A model generated the notes under the pieces. It saw only the letters and a list, made by a program, of their open reading frames with translations. It was not told the DNA's origin and did not search any database. Shown here one piece after another: positions 7,316 to 13,335 of a stretch of 19,427 nt of DNA. Every line of letters begins with the position of its first letter. Within the stretch, counting starts at the first letter, position 1. Source of the stretch: Pollutimonas bauzanensis_A (GTDB lineage Bacteria > Pseudomonadota > Gammaproteobacteria > Burkholderiales > Burkholderiaceae_B); the NCBI RefSeq assembly GCF_040393045.1, contig NZ_JBEBUX010000074.1, positions 1 to 19,427 on the forward strand, in the 5' to 3' direction. The position numbers were made by a program, and so were the translations under genes.

Positions 7316-7348
7316 TCGCTGGGACGGCAGCGTGCTTGACCTCTTTGC
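7316..7348 (+). repeat. Conserved tail of the structured module, copy 1
   Basis: This stretch contains TCGCTGGGACGG (7316-7327), GTGCTTG (7332-7338) and CCTCTTTGC (7340-7348). The same three blocks in the same order occur on the minus strand at 7673-7640. Each tail lies about 20 bp inside its structured element, and the linker also keeps a common GCTGCRTYA start, so the tail appears to belong to the repeated module. Confidence 0.8.
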
Positions 7349-7639
7349 GCGAGACTGGCGATTGGCAATCGGATATGCGAACAGGCGATGGATGGCATAC
7401 CATAAATAACAGCCAGGCCAATTACCTGACCGACCATAAGCCGTGGCGTATCGCTGCCATCACCGATGCTGCGACGGCCACCAGTTAACAGCGTGACCAT
7501 TATGGCAGCCATGGTCGTTAACTCTCGCTGCAATCGTCACCGCGACCGTTGCTTATACCTGGCTCAATGTCCGGAGTGCCCCGGCTGGCGGGGCGCGGAG
7601 GACGCGCGCATGAGTTCTTTGGAGCCGGCTGCAGTCCAG
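7349..7639. other. Gene-free centre of the inverted duplication
   Basis: No reading frame here looks like a real protein; the open frames give low-complexity or arginine/proline-rich translations without known motifs. Visible structure: an interrupted inverted repeat (AGTTAAC 7483-7489 and GACCAT 7495-7500 facing ATGGTC 7511-7516 and GTTAACT 7517-7523) and a GC hairpin with 6-bp stem (GCCCCG 7578-7583, CGGGGC 7589-7594). It may be decayed mobile DNA, but I cannot identify a source. Confidence 0.4.
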
Positions 7640-7673
7640 GCAAAGAGGCCAAGCACACCACCCGTCCCAGCGA
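7640..7673 (-). repeat. Conserved tail of the structured module, copy 2
   Basis: Minus-strand counterpart of 7316-7348: TCGCTGGGACGG (7673-7662), GTGCTTG (7656-7650) and CCTCTTTGC (7648-7640). It has one extra base compared with copy 1 and the middle three to four bases differ. Together with structured element 2 it forms the inverted second copy of the module. Confidence 0.8.
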
Positions 7674-7694
7674 CCTTGCAATTGACTTAACGCA

Positions 7695-7860
7695 GCCGCT
7701 GGCACGGTGATGGGGATATGCGCGACTTTCGGGGGCCGCCAGCGGGCCGGATGCGAAGGGAACCCCGTACGGGGTGGACGAGCTAGGCCGTGCTGGTTCG
7801 GCGCACAGGGCGCCGAATCGGGCCACGAGGAGCGCATATCCCCATCACCGTGGCAACGGC
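7695..7860 (+). repeat. Structured intergenic element, copy 2
   Basis: A 166-bp element in the opposite orientation to copy 1. Its terminal arms 7703-7723 and 7832-7852 are perfectly complementary over 21 bp, extending to 29 bp (7695-7723 with 7832-7860) with two mismatches. Inside, in order: CTTTCG (7726-7731) pairing with CGAAGG (7754-7759) with one G-U pair; the perfect palindrome ACCCCGTACGGGGT (7762-7775); an 8-bp stem TTCGGCGC (7797-7804) with GCGCCGAA (7810-7817) around ACAGG; then CGAGGAGC before the closing arm. The blocks GGGGAT, GCGACTTTCGG, the TTCGGCGC hairpin, CGAGGAGC and ATCCCC are shared with copy 1, whereas most stem bases differ but still pair. Confidence 0.85.
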
Positions 7861-7873
7861 GTGTAAAAACAAG

Positions 7874-7918
7874 CATCACTGAGCAAGTCATCACTGAGCA
7901 AATGATCGCTCAGCTATA
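7874..7918. repeat. 15-bp tandem repeat, two good units and one degenerate unit
   Basis: CATCACTGAGCAAGT at 7874-7888 is followed directly by CATCACTGAGCAAAT at 7889-7903 and by a degenerate third unit at 7904-7918. The array lies 13 bp outside element copy 2, just as the 40-bp tandem repeat lies on the outer side of copy 1. Confidence 0.75.
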
Positions 7919-7938
7919 GCCCGCGCGGGCCGACAGAA

Positions 7939-9294
7939 TTACTCCGCCTCGAATACCGCTATCGACTCCACATGCCCTGTATGCGGAAACATATTGATGA
8001 CGCCTGCGCTAAGCAACTGATATCCGCCTTCGTGCACCAAAATGCCCGCATCACGCGCCAAGGTGCCGGGGCTACAGGAAACATACACGATCCGTTTCGG
8101 ACGCTCGGAAGCATTTAGCGCCGCCAATGCACGCGCGACGGCTTCGGCGCCCTCACGCGGTGGGTCGATAAGAATCCGGTCAAAACGGCCCAGGTCCCGC
8201 AGCCATTGAACGTCAACCTCAAAAAGATTCAAGGTGGCAAAACTCGTGCGTTGTTCCAGCCCATGCTGACGGGCGGCCTCTAGTGCGCGTTCGGTCAGGG
8301 CGGCGCTGCCCTCAATTCCCACGACGCTGTTGGCCTGGGTTGCCAGCGGCAACGTGAAATTGCCTAACCCGCAAAAAAGATCAGCCACCCTGTCGTCGGA
8401 CTGAACGTCAAGCAAGGCCAGCGCCTTGGATATCATTACCCGATTGATGGCCTGATTCACCTGAGTGAAGTCGGTGGGTCGATAAGGCATGCGCAAGCCG
8501 AACTCCGGCAAGGTATAGGCCAGTTTGTCGACATCGGCGCGATCCAGCGGGTGTACTGTCTCTGGGCCTTTAGGTTGTAGCCACCAAGTTACGTTATGCT
8601 TGTCGCCGAACTCACGAATCAGCGCAATGTCGTTTTCCGACAAAGGCTCCATGTGACGCAGCAGCAACACGGTAGTCTGATCCCCGACGGCTACTTCGAT
8701 CTGGGGAATACGATCGGGTTGTGTGAATGCACCCACCAACGCCCGCAAGGGCAGCAGCATATTCGAGACATGGGGGGGCAGAACACGGCATGTCTTGATA
8801 TCCGCGACATAGCTGCCACGGCGCTCGCGAAAACCGACCAGCACGGCGCCCTTCTTGCGCACCGCACGCACCGACAGGCGAGCACGATAGCGGTAGCCCC
8901 ACGTAGGGCCATGCAAAGGCGGCAATACCGTAGCGGGACTGACCTTGCCGATATGCCCAAGCGAATCTTCCAGCACCCTTTGCTTAATCGCAACCTGCGC
9001 CGCAGCATCAAGGTGCTGCATGGCACAGCCGCCACACATGCCAAAGTGCGGACAGCCGGGCTCTACACGTTGCGAAGACGGCTTGATCAGGCGTTCCAGC
9101 CTGGCGGTATCGTATGAGGCTTTCTGCCTGACGATACGGGCCAGCACTTTTTCACCCGGCAAGGCACCGTCCACAAAAACGACCTTGCCGTCGCGGCGCG
9201 CAACGCCCCGCGCATCAAGGTCTAAAGACTCTATATCAAATACTTCTAACGTCATTATTCGGGTATCCAAAGATTCAGGCCCGAATTTTGACAT
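7939..9294 (-). CDS. rlmD: 23S rRNA (uracil-1939-C5)-methyltransferase RlmD
   Basis: RlmD (RumA) uses S-adenosylmethionine to methylate C5 of U1939 in 23S rRNA. The 451-residue product shows an N-terminal TRAM-type domain (about 15-72), then the iron-sulfur cluster motif CPHFGMCGGC (Cys81, Cys87, Cys90) with the fourth cysteine in IKTCRVL, and a Rossmann methyltransferase domain with DLFCGLGNFTLPLA, IDPPREGA and YVSCSPGTLARD, the last holding the catalytic cysteine; it ends GHVESIAVFEAE. Two starts are possible: ATG 9294, touching GGGAGG with no spacer, or ATG 9255 (MTLEVFDIESLD), which begins nearer the TRAM domain but has a weak ribosome site. I give the longer form without strong preference. 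Two hairpins surround these starts. Read leftward, 48 bp after the Spy-like gene. Confidence 0.93.
   Translation of the reverse strand: MSKFGPESLDTRIMTLEVFDIESLDLDARGVARRDGKVVFVDGALPGEKVLARIVRQKASYDTARLERLIKPSSQRVEPGCPHFGMCGGCAMQHLDAAAQVAIKQRVLEDSLGHIGKVSPATVLPPLHGPTWGYRYRARLSVRAVRKKGAVLVGFRERRGSYVADIKTCRVLPPHVSNMLLPLRALVGAFTQPDRIPQIEVAVGDQTTVLLLRHMEPLSENDIALIREFGDKHNVTWWLQPKGPETVHPLDRADVDKLAYTLPEFGLRMPYRPTDFTQVNQAINRVMISKALALLDVQSDDRVADLFCGLGNFTLPLATQANSVVGIEGSAALTERALEAARQHGLEQRTSFATLNLFEVDVQWLRDLGRFDRILIDPPREGAEAVARALAALNASERPKRIVYVSCSPGTLARDAGILVHEGGYQLLSAGVINMFPHTGHVESIAVFEAE
9258..9285 (-). promoter_or_regulatory. Second hairpin near the rlmD starts
   Basis: TTCGGG (9258-9263) and CCCGAA (9280-9285) form a 6-bp stem with a 16-base loop just upstream of the alternative rlmD start at 9255. 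If 9255 is the true start, this hairpin and the one at 9292-9325 both lie in the leader. Confidence 0.35.
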
Positions 9295-9325
9295 CCTCCC
9301 GGCGGTAAGTCGAGCCGGAAGGATG
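9292..9325 (-). promoter_or_regulatory. Hairpin covering the GGGAGG site and long-form start of rlmD
   Basis: CATCCTCCCGGC (9292-9303) and GCCGGAAGGATG (9314-9325) pair over 12 bp with one mismatch around a 10-base loop. In the leftward transcript the 3' arm contains GGGAGG and the ATG at 9294. There is no T-run after it in either direction, so it looks less like an intrinsic terminator and more like a structure that hides a start site or marks a processing point between the Spy-like gene and rlmD. Confidence 0.5.
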
Positions 9326-9342
9326 ATTCACAGCAGAGGTGC

Positions 9343-9981
9343 TTACGATGCGACCTTTGCCGTGTCGGGTGCTGCTTTGCGCTGTTTATGGTTTTCAGCG
9401 CGTTTCGCAAATTTTTCGGCACGCTCATTGAACTTGGCCGCTACTTTTTCCTGCTGTGCAGCATCCAAGGCATCCCATACAGCAAGCCATTTTCCATCGA
9501 GCTTGCTGCGCTCGGCGTAAGCCTGTTTATGCGCTTCTTCAGTCTGCTTCAATTTTGCGTGAGGATCTATTTTACCGCTTTTAAGCTGCTCGAGTCCTTC
9601 GGTTCGAGCCGTCTTCATGGCGTCGCGACGTGCCTCACGGCTTGCTTTCTGTTCGGCCTGGGTATCCTTCAGCAGCTTGGCCTGCGTATCATTCAAGGCC
9701 AGCGACTCGACAAACTTGGTATCCAGCGGGCCATATCCTGGCACCCACATAGCCGCATCGCGCATATGTCCGCGCTTGGACTTGTGATGGTCGCCAGACT
9801 TATGGTGGCGATGTGCCGAGGGTTTGCCTGTTGCGTCGGATGCCGTCGCTGATACTGCGGTCTGCGCTGCCACCGGTGCGGAAGCCGCTGTTCCGGTTGC
9901 TGCGTAGGCTGCGCCGCTCAATGCCAAGGCGGCAGTCAGGGTGGCAAGCTTGATGGACACAGAAGAAATTGAACGTTGCAT
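9343..9981 (-). CDS. Periplasmic Spy/CpxP-like LTxxQ-motif protein, His-rich
   Basis: 212 residues with a Sec signal peptide (MQRSISSVSIKLATLTAALALSGAAYA, cut predicted after residue 27). A low-complexity Ala/Thr/Ser stretch (28-55) leads into a histidine/lysine patch, HRHHKSGDHHKSKRGH (57-72). The remainder is predicted helical and charged, with LNDTQ (96-100) and LDAAQ (172-176) resembling the paired LTxxQ motifs of the Spy/CpxP family, whose members are small periplasmic chaperones or stress sensors. The family call is moderate because the motifs are degenerate. The His patch could bind metal ions (inference). The ATG at 9981 is preceded by AAGGAAACC and starts the signal peptide directly; the in-frame ATG at 10023 would spoil it. 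It lies between the exonuclease gene and rlmD. Confidence 0.7.
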   Translation of the reverse strand: MQRSISSVSIKLATLTAALALSGAAYAATGTAASAPVAAQTAVSATASDATGKPSAHRHHKSGDHHKSKRGHMRDAAMWVPGYGPLDTKFVESLALNDTQAKLLKDTQAEQKASREARRDAMKTARTEGLEQLKSGKIDPHAKLKQTEEAHKQAYAERSKLDGKWLAVWDALDAAQQEKVAAKFNERAEKFAKRAENHKQRKAAPDTAKVAS

Positions 9982-10036
9982 GATGAGGTTTCCTTGTTTC
10001 GGTGACGAGGCCTCATTGTGCAACTTAAGTGATTTC

Positions 10037-10066
10037 CGGTTTGTTTCAACGAAACCGAACTTTTTT
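10037..10066 (+). terminator. Terminator-like hairpin with T-run pointing rightward
   Basis: CGGTTT (10037-10042) pairs with AAACCG (10052-10057), and on the plus strand a run of six T follows at 10061-10066. The genes on both sides are read leftward, so in their direction the run is A-rich and would not terminate. It may block antisense transcription, or arise by chance. Confidence 0.35.
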
Positions 10067-10075
10067 CAATCGATT

Positions 10076-10861
10076 TCAGGAAGGCTCGCCCCAGGCGGCC
10101 ATATATTCCTTCCAGTGAACGGCATCGCTGGCTTGCAGGGTGTCGCGCACCAATTGCACTTCGGCATCATAGGCGCTGCGATCAAGCTCACCCTTAAGAA
10201 AGCGAAACCGGCAATACACCAGCCACGTGTTGACGACATCCGTTTCACAATAGGCCCGGACCTCGTCTGCTTTTCCATTGGACCAGGCCTGCCAGACTTG
10301 GCCGCCGTCCATACCCAGCTTGCCAGGAAATCCACAGAGCTTGGCCAAGTCGTCAAGCGGCGCGTTGGCGCGTCCGTTGTATTTGGCCAGCAAATCCATC
10401 AGGTCAATATGGCGACTGTGATATCGACTGATGTAATTGTTATATTTGAAATCGCGGTCATCTTCGCCCATATCCCAGTAGCGCGGCGCTGGCACGCCAT
10501 GGATCAGGCTGCGATAGTGCAGCACCGGCAGATCGAAACCCGATCCATTCCAGCTGATTAGCCGGGGCGTATATCGTTCGATCGTTTTGAAAAACCCGGT
10601 AAGCAGCGTGGCCTCGGGGTCGTCGGCCTTGCCCAAGGTTTTAACCCGAAATCCCTGGTCGTCTCGAAATACACAGCCAACGACGGCTACCTTGTGCAGA
10701 TGCAAAGGCAAGAAATCCGTACCGTGCGATTCCTGCCTTGCCGCCAGCGCCGCCTCGATGACCTGCGTATCGGTCATATCGGATCCCCACTGGGGATTCA
10801 GGCGGCGCAATCCGACTGCGTCGGGTATGGTTTCAAGATCGAAGACCAGGGTGGGGATCAT
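10076..10861 (-). CDS. Predicted 3'-5' exonuclease, PolB-like DEDDy family
   Basis: 261 residues of a stand-alone exonuclease related to the proofreading domain of family B DNA polymerases. The acidic metal-binding residues are visible: LVFDLETIP (Asp8, Glu10), SWNGSGFDLPVL near 99-110 for the second motif, HIDLMDLLAKY near 151-161, and YCETDVVNTWLVY near 209-221 for the third. Hence it probably removes nucleotides from 3' ends, but the natural substrate is not known to me. Its ATG overlaps the nlpD stop in an ATGA sequence (10861-10858), which predicts translational coupling and places it in the surE-pcm-nlpD operon, in the place where rpoS follows nlpD in many proteobacteria. Confidence 0.85.
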   Translation of the reverse strand: MIPTLVFDLETIPDAVGLRRLNPQWGSDMTDTQVIEAALAARQESHGTDFLPLHLHKVAVVGCVFRDDQGFRVKTLGKADDPEATLLTGFFKTIERYTPRLISWNGSGFDLPVLHYRSLIHGVPAPRYWDMGEDDRDFKYNNYISRYHSRHIDLMDLLAKYNGRANAPLDDLAKLCGFPGKLGMDGGQVWQAWSNGKADEVRAYCETDVVNTWLVYCRFRFLKGELDRSAYDAEVQLVRDTLQASDAVHWKEYMAAWGEPS

Positions 10862-11649
10862 CGCACCGGTAAGTATGACAAGGGGTTGACCGGGGTGCCA
10901 CGGCGGCGGATTTCAAAGTGCAGACGCGGTGACGTGGTATCGGTTTGACCAATAGAAGCGATTCTGGCGCCTTTCTTGATTTGGTCGCCAGTTTTCACTG
11001 CCAATGACTGGTTATGCGCATAGGCGGTGATAAAGCCATCGGAATGGCCAAGCAATATCAGGTTGCCCAGACCACGAACGCCGTTGCCGGCATACATGAC
11101 CTTACCGTCGGCCGCGGCAAGAACAGGTTCGCCGACACCGCCTGCAATATCTATACCCTTGGTATTGGCGTTGAAGCTTTGAATGATGCTGCCCGACGCG
11201 GGCCATGCCCAGTTGATGGTAGCGGCATCACTGGCCCGCGCCACCGCAGCGGGTTCGGCCGCCGCAACAGGTGCAACAGGTGTAGCTGGCGTCACTGGGG
11301 CGGGAGTTGCTATGGCAGGAGCAGGACCCGAGCTATCAAGGCGCAACACCTGCCCCACACGCAGTTGGGATGGATCACTGATATTGTTCAAGCTGCTAAG
11401 CGTGGCAACATCGATGCTGTGAGCTTGGGCGATCTTGTATAGCGTATCGCCCGGCTTGACCACATAGGTACCGCTTGTGGTCGGCGCAACCGGGCCGCCC
11501 GACATATCGGTCACGGGGGCTTTCGTGCTGCGAGACGCACATCCTGCCAGTACCGTAGTGGCAACCACGGCTGCAATCACCAGATAACGAGATGTGCGTT
11601 TCGGGTATTCAAATGTCAGAGCGGTGGACCGAAACGTCTCTGCGTGCAT
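10858..11649 (-). CDS. nlpD: Murein hydrolase activator NlpD (LysM and degenerate M23 lipoprotein)
   Basis: 263-residue lipoprotein that in E. coli activates the amidase AmiC during septum splitting. A membrane segment (about 21-36) ends in the lipobox VLAGC, with Cys37 as the lipidation site. A LysM peptidoglycan-binding domain follows (YVVKPGDTLYKIAQAHSID, 62-104), then a Pro/Ala linker (108-136) and an M23 peptidase-like domain (147-263). The zinc site is broken: the first His of the HxxxD motif is replaced (TKGID, Thr163 in the His position) and the HxH motif reads RLH. This degenerate site is typical of NlpD, an activator rather than a protease. AGGAG at 11661-11657 with a 7-bp spacer supports the ATG at 11649. 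An unusually long 20-residue cytoplasmic leader precedes the membrane segment. Confidence 0.93.
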   Translation of the reverse strand: MHAETFRSTALTFEYPKRTSRYLVIAAVVATTVLAGCASRSTKAPVTDMSGGPVAPTTSGTYVVKPGDTLYKIAQAHSIDVATLSSLNNISDPSQLRVGQVLRLDSSGPAPAIATPAPVTPATPVAPVAAAEPAAVARASDAATINWAWPASGSIIQSFNANTKGIDIAGGVGEPVLAAADGKVMYAGNGVRGLGNLILLGHSDGFITAYAHNQSLAVKTGDQIKKGARIASIGQTDTTSPRLHFEIRRRGTPVNPLSYLPVR

Positions 11650-11667
11650 ATAGGCTCTCCTGAAAAC

Positions 11668-12483
11668 TTAAGACTGAATTCCAGCCCGAAGGGGGACAAA
11701 GCGGACCGACTCGAGTTCGTCGCGGCGCCACGTTGCGGCGCCCGTACGCTCGATAAGGATAAGGCGCTGCGCTGTCGACCCTTCCGGGGCAATTAAACGG
11801 CCCCCAATGGCTAACTGTTCTAACAGCGCCTGGGGAATTTTAATACCGGCGGCAGCAACAATGATGGCATCAAAAGGCGCTACGCCGGGTAAACCTGCCA
11901 TGCCGTCTCCGTATACGAGACGAACACGGGCAATTAACTTGAGCGCCCTGAGGTGATCGCGGGCCAATTCATACAGGCCGCGTATCCGCTCGATGGCGTG
12001 AACTTCTTTAATAAACTGGGCCAATACAGCAGCCTGATAACCGCAACCGGCACCCACTTCAAGCACCTTGACCGGAACACGATTTTCGCACACGACGGAG
12101 ATCATGCGCGCGACAACCCATGGCTGGGAGATGGTTTGCCCCTGTCCGATTGGCAACGCGGCATCTTCGTAGGCGCGGCTGGCAAGCCCTTCGTCTACAA
12201 ATAAGTGGCGCGGCACCGCCATCATGGCATCAAGCACGCGATCGTCTTGTATGCCCTGATTGCGCAAACGCTGGATCATCATGCCACGCGACCGCTCGGA
12301 GTTCAAACCCAAATTAACCATTGTTGACGGACTTTTCGATACCGCCGCAACAGGCGACGTACGCCCTTGTGGAAAAACACGGGTATTGCTATTAGCTGCC
12401 GATACCCCGCCGCCCAGACTGGAGCGACCAAACCGGTTAGTCGTGCCATTGGCAAAAGGGAAAGGCACTACTGGTTTACGCAT
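11668..12483 (-). CDS. pcm: Protein-L-isoaspartate O-methyltransferase
   Basis: Pcm methylates isoaspartyl residues in aged proteins with S-adenosylmethionine and so starts their repair. The core matches the family: VPRHLFVDE (90-98), the substrate motif GQTISQPWVVARM (115-127) and the methyltransferase motif LEVGAGCGYQAA (141-152), with YGDGMAGLP further on. The product is 271 residues against about 208 for the E. coli enzyme; the extra length is a Ser/Gly/Asn-rich N-terminal segment (1-60) of no recognised function. The ATG at 12483 has GGGCAGGG upstream and overlaps the end of surE by 16 bp, suggesting coupled translation; ATG 12498 is also possible, and an internal start near Met55 would give an enzyme of usual size. 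Confidence 0.92.
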   Translation of the reverse strand: MRKPVVPFPFANGTTNRFGRSSLGGGVSAANSNTRVFPQGRTSPVAAVSKSPSTMVNLGLNSERSRGMMIQRLRNQGIQDDRVLDAMMAVPRHLFVDEGLASRAYEDAALPIGQGQTISQPWVVARMISVVCENRVPVKVLEVGAGCGYQAAVLAQFIKEVHAIERIRGLYELARDHLRALKLIARVRLVYGDGMAGLPGVAPFDAIIVAAAGIKIPQALLEQLAIGGRLIAPEGSTAQRLILIERTGAATWRRDELESVRFVPLRAGIQS

Positions 12484-13226
12484 AACGGCCCTGCCCAATC
12501 CTTTACCTGGGATAGTTGATCGTAGTGGGTAAGATCCAACCGTAGCGGCGTAACCGACACCGCATGTTGCTCAATCGCGCCAAAGTCGGTATCGGGAGCA
12601 GAGTCGGATACCCTACCCACAGGGCCTATCCAGTATACCGGGTCGCCATAAGGCGTGCTGCTTTTTACAACAGGTTCGGAAGGATGCCTTTTGCCAAGCC
12701 GGGTCACCCGTATTTCCTGGATGGCTTCGTAAGGCACGGCCGGAATATTCACATTAAGCAAAATGTTTCCCGCAAGAGGATTGGCCGCTTGCTGCTCTAC
12801 CAGTTTGCGCGCAATGCGCGCGGCGCTGTCCAGATGTTCCCAGCCCTTTTGCACCAGCGAAAAGGCAATTGCCGGAATCCCGAACAGGTACCCTTCTGTG
12901 GCGGCGGCGACGGTCCCCGAGTATAGAGTGTCGTCACCCATATTAGCGCCATTATTAATACCGGAAACCACCAAGTCAGGGCGAAAATCCAACAGACCCG
13001 TCAAGGCGATATGCACGCAGTCGGAAGGTGTGCCATTAACATAGTAAAAGCCGTTAGCCGCCTGCCGAACCGACATGGGCCGATTAAGCGTCAGGGAATT
13101 GGATGCGCCGCTGCAGTTGGTTTCGGGAGCGACCACAGTTAAATCGCCCAGACCTTTCAATGCATGCACCAAGGCCTCGAGGCCTGGAGCATTGTAGCCA
13201 TCGTCGTTGGACACCAATATCCGCAT
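12468..13226 (-). CDS. surE: 5'/3'-nucleotidase SurE
   Basis: SurE is a metal-dependent phosphatase for nucleoside 5'- and 3'-monophosphates and short polyphosphates, linked to stationary-phase survival. The 252-residue product starts MRILVSNDDGYNAPG with the metal-binding Asp8 and Asp9, then NCSG with Ser39, and SGINNGANMGDD (88-99) with the metal-binding Asn. NGTPSDCVH (64-72) is another family block. It is the first gene of the leftward surE-pcm-nlpD-exonuclease group and is divergent from plsY. Confidence 0.95.
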   Translation of the reverse strand: MRILVSNDDGYNAPGLEALVHALKGLGDLTVVAPETNCSGASNSLTLNRPMSVRQAANGFYYVNGTPSDCVHIALTGLLDFRPDLVVSGINNGANMGDDTLYSGTVAAATEGYLFGIPAIAFSLVQKGWEHLDSAARIARKLVEQQAANPLAGNILLNVNIPAVPYEAIQEIRVTRLGKRHPSEPVVKSSTPYGDPVYWIGPVGRVSDSAPDTDFGAIEQHAVSVTPLRLDLTHYDQLSQVKDWAGPLCVNQ

Positions 13227-13259
13227 TGCCCTTCCCTAGAATTCAACTGAACGTAGCGA

Positions 13260-13265
13260 ATTGTA
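13260..13265 (-). promoter_or_regulatory. Candidate -10 box for surE
   Basis: TACAAT on the minus strand at 13265-13260 lies 34 bp before the surE start and would give a leader of about 27 bases. No good -35 hexamer is seen at the right distance, so this is a weak call. Confidence 0.3.
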
Positions 13266-13275
13266 CCCGGTCGTT

Positions 13276-13304
13276 TTGGTGTTTTGGGCCACAGTGGGTA
13301 GAAT
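13276..13304 (+). promoter_or_regulatory. Candidate promoter for plsY
   Basis: TTGGTG (13276-13281), a 17-bp spacer and TAGAAT (13299-13304) resemble a sigma-70 promoter and would start transcription about 25 bases before the plsY ATG. The -35 box matches the consensus at only three positions. Confidence 0.4.
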
Positions 13305-13335
13305 TCCCGCACAATCCACCGGAGTCTGCATAATT

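Noticed and set aside
7132..7533. A 133-codon minus-strand reading frame in the repeat-rich gap
   Set aside because: It runs through the terminal arms and hairpins of element 1, has no recognised motif or clear ribosome site, and its translation changes character along its length. The inverted-repeat structure explains the sequence better.
7518..7894. Two overlapping minus-strand frames of 102 and 113 codons across element 2
   Set aside because: Arg/Pro/Cys-rich translations typical of GC-rich non-coding DNA, spanning the perfect terminal arms; no family resemblance.
7061..7918. CRISPR-like array
   Set aside because: The tandem units are directly adjacent without spacers, are too few and differ in sequence; no cas gene is present.
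8596..9117. A 173-codon plus-strand frame opposite rlmD
   Set aside because: It lies wholly antisense to a well-supported gene, and its composition is that of a reverse-strand shadow.
10858..11649. Active M23 endopeptidase
   Set aside because: The zinc ligands are substituted (TKGID and RLH), which fits the non-enzymatic NlpD activator rather than a peptidase.
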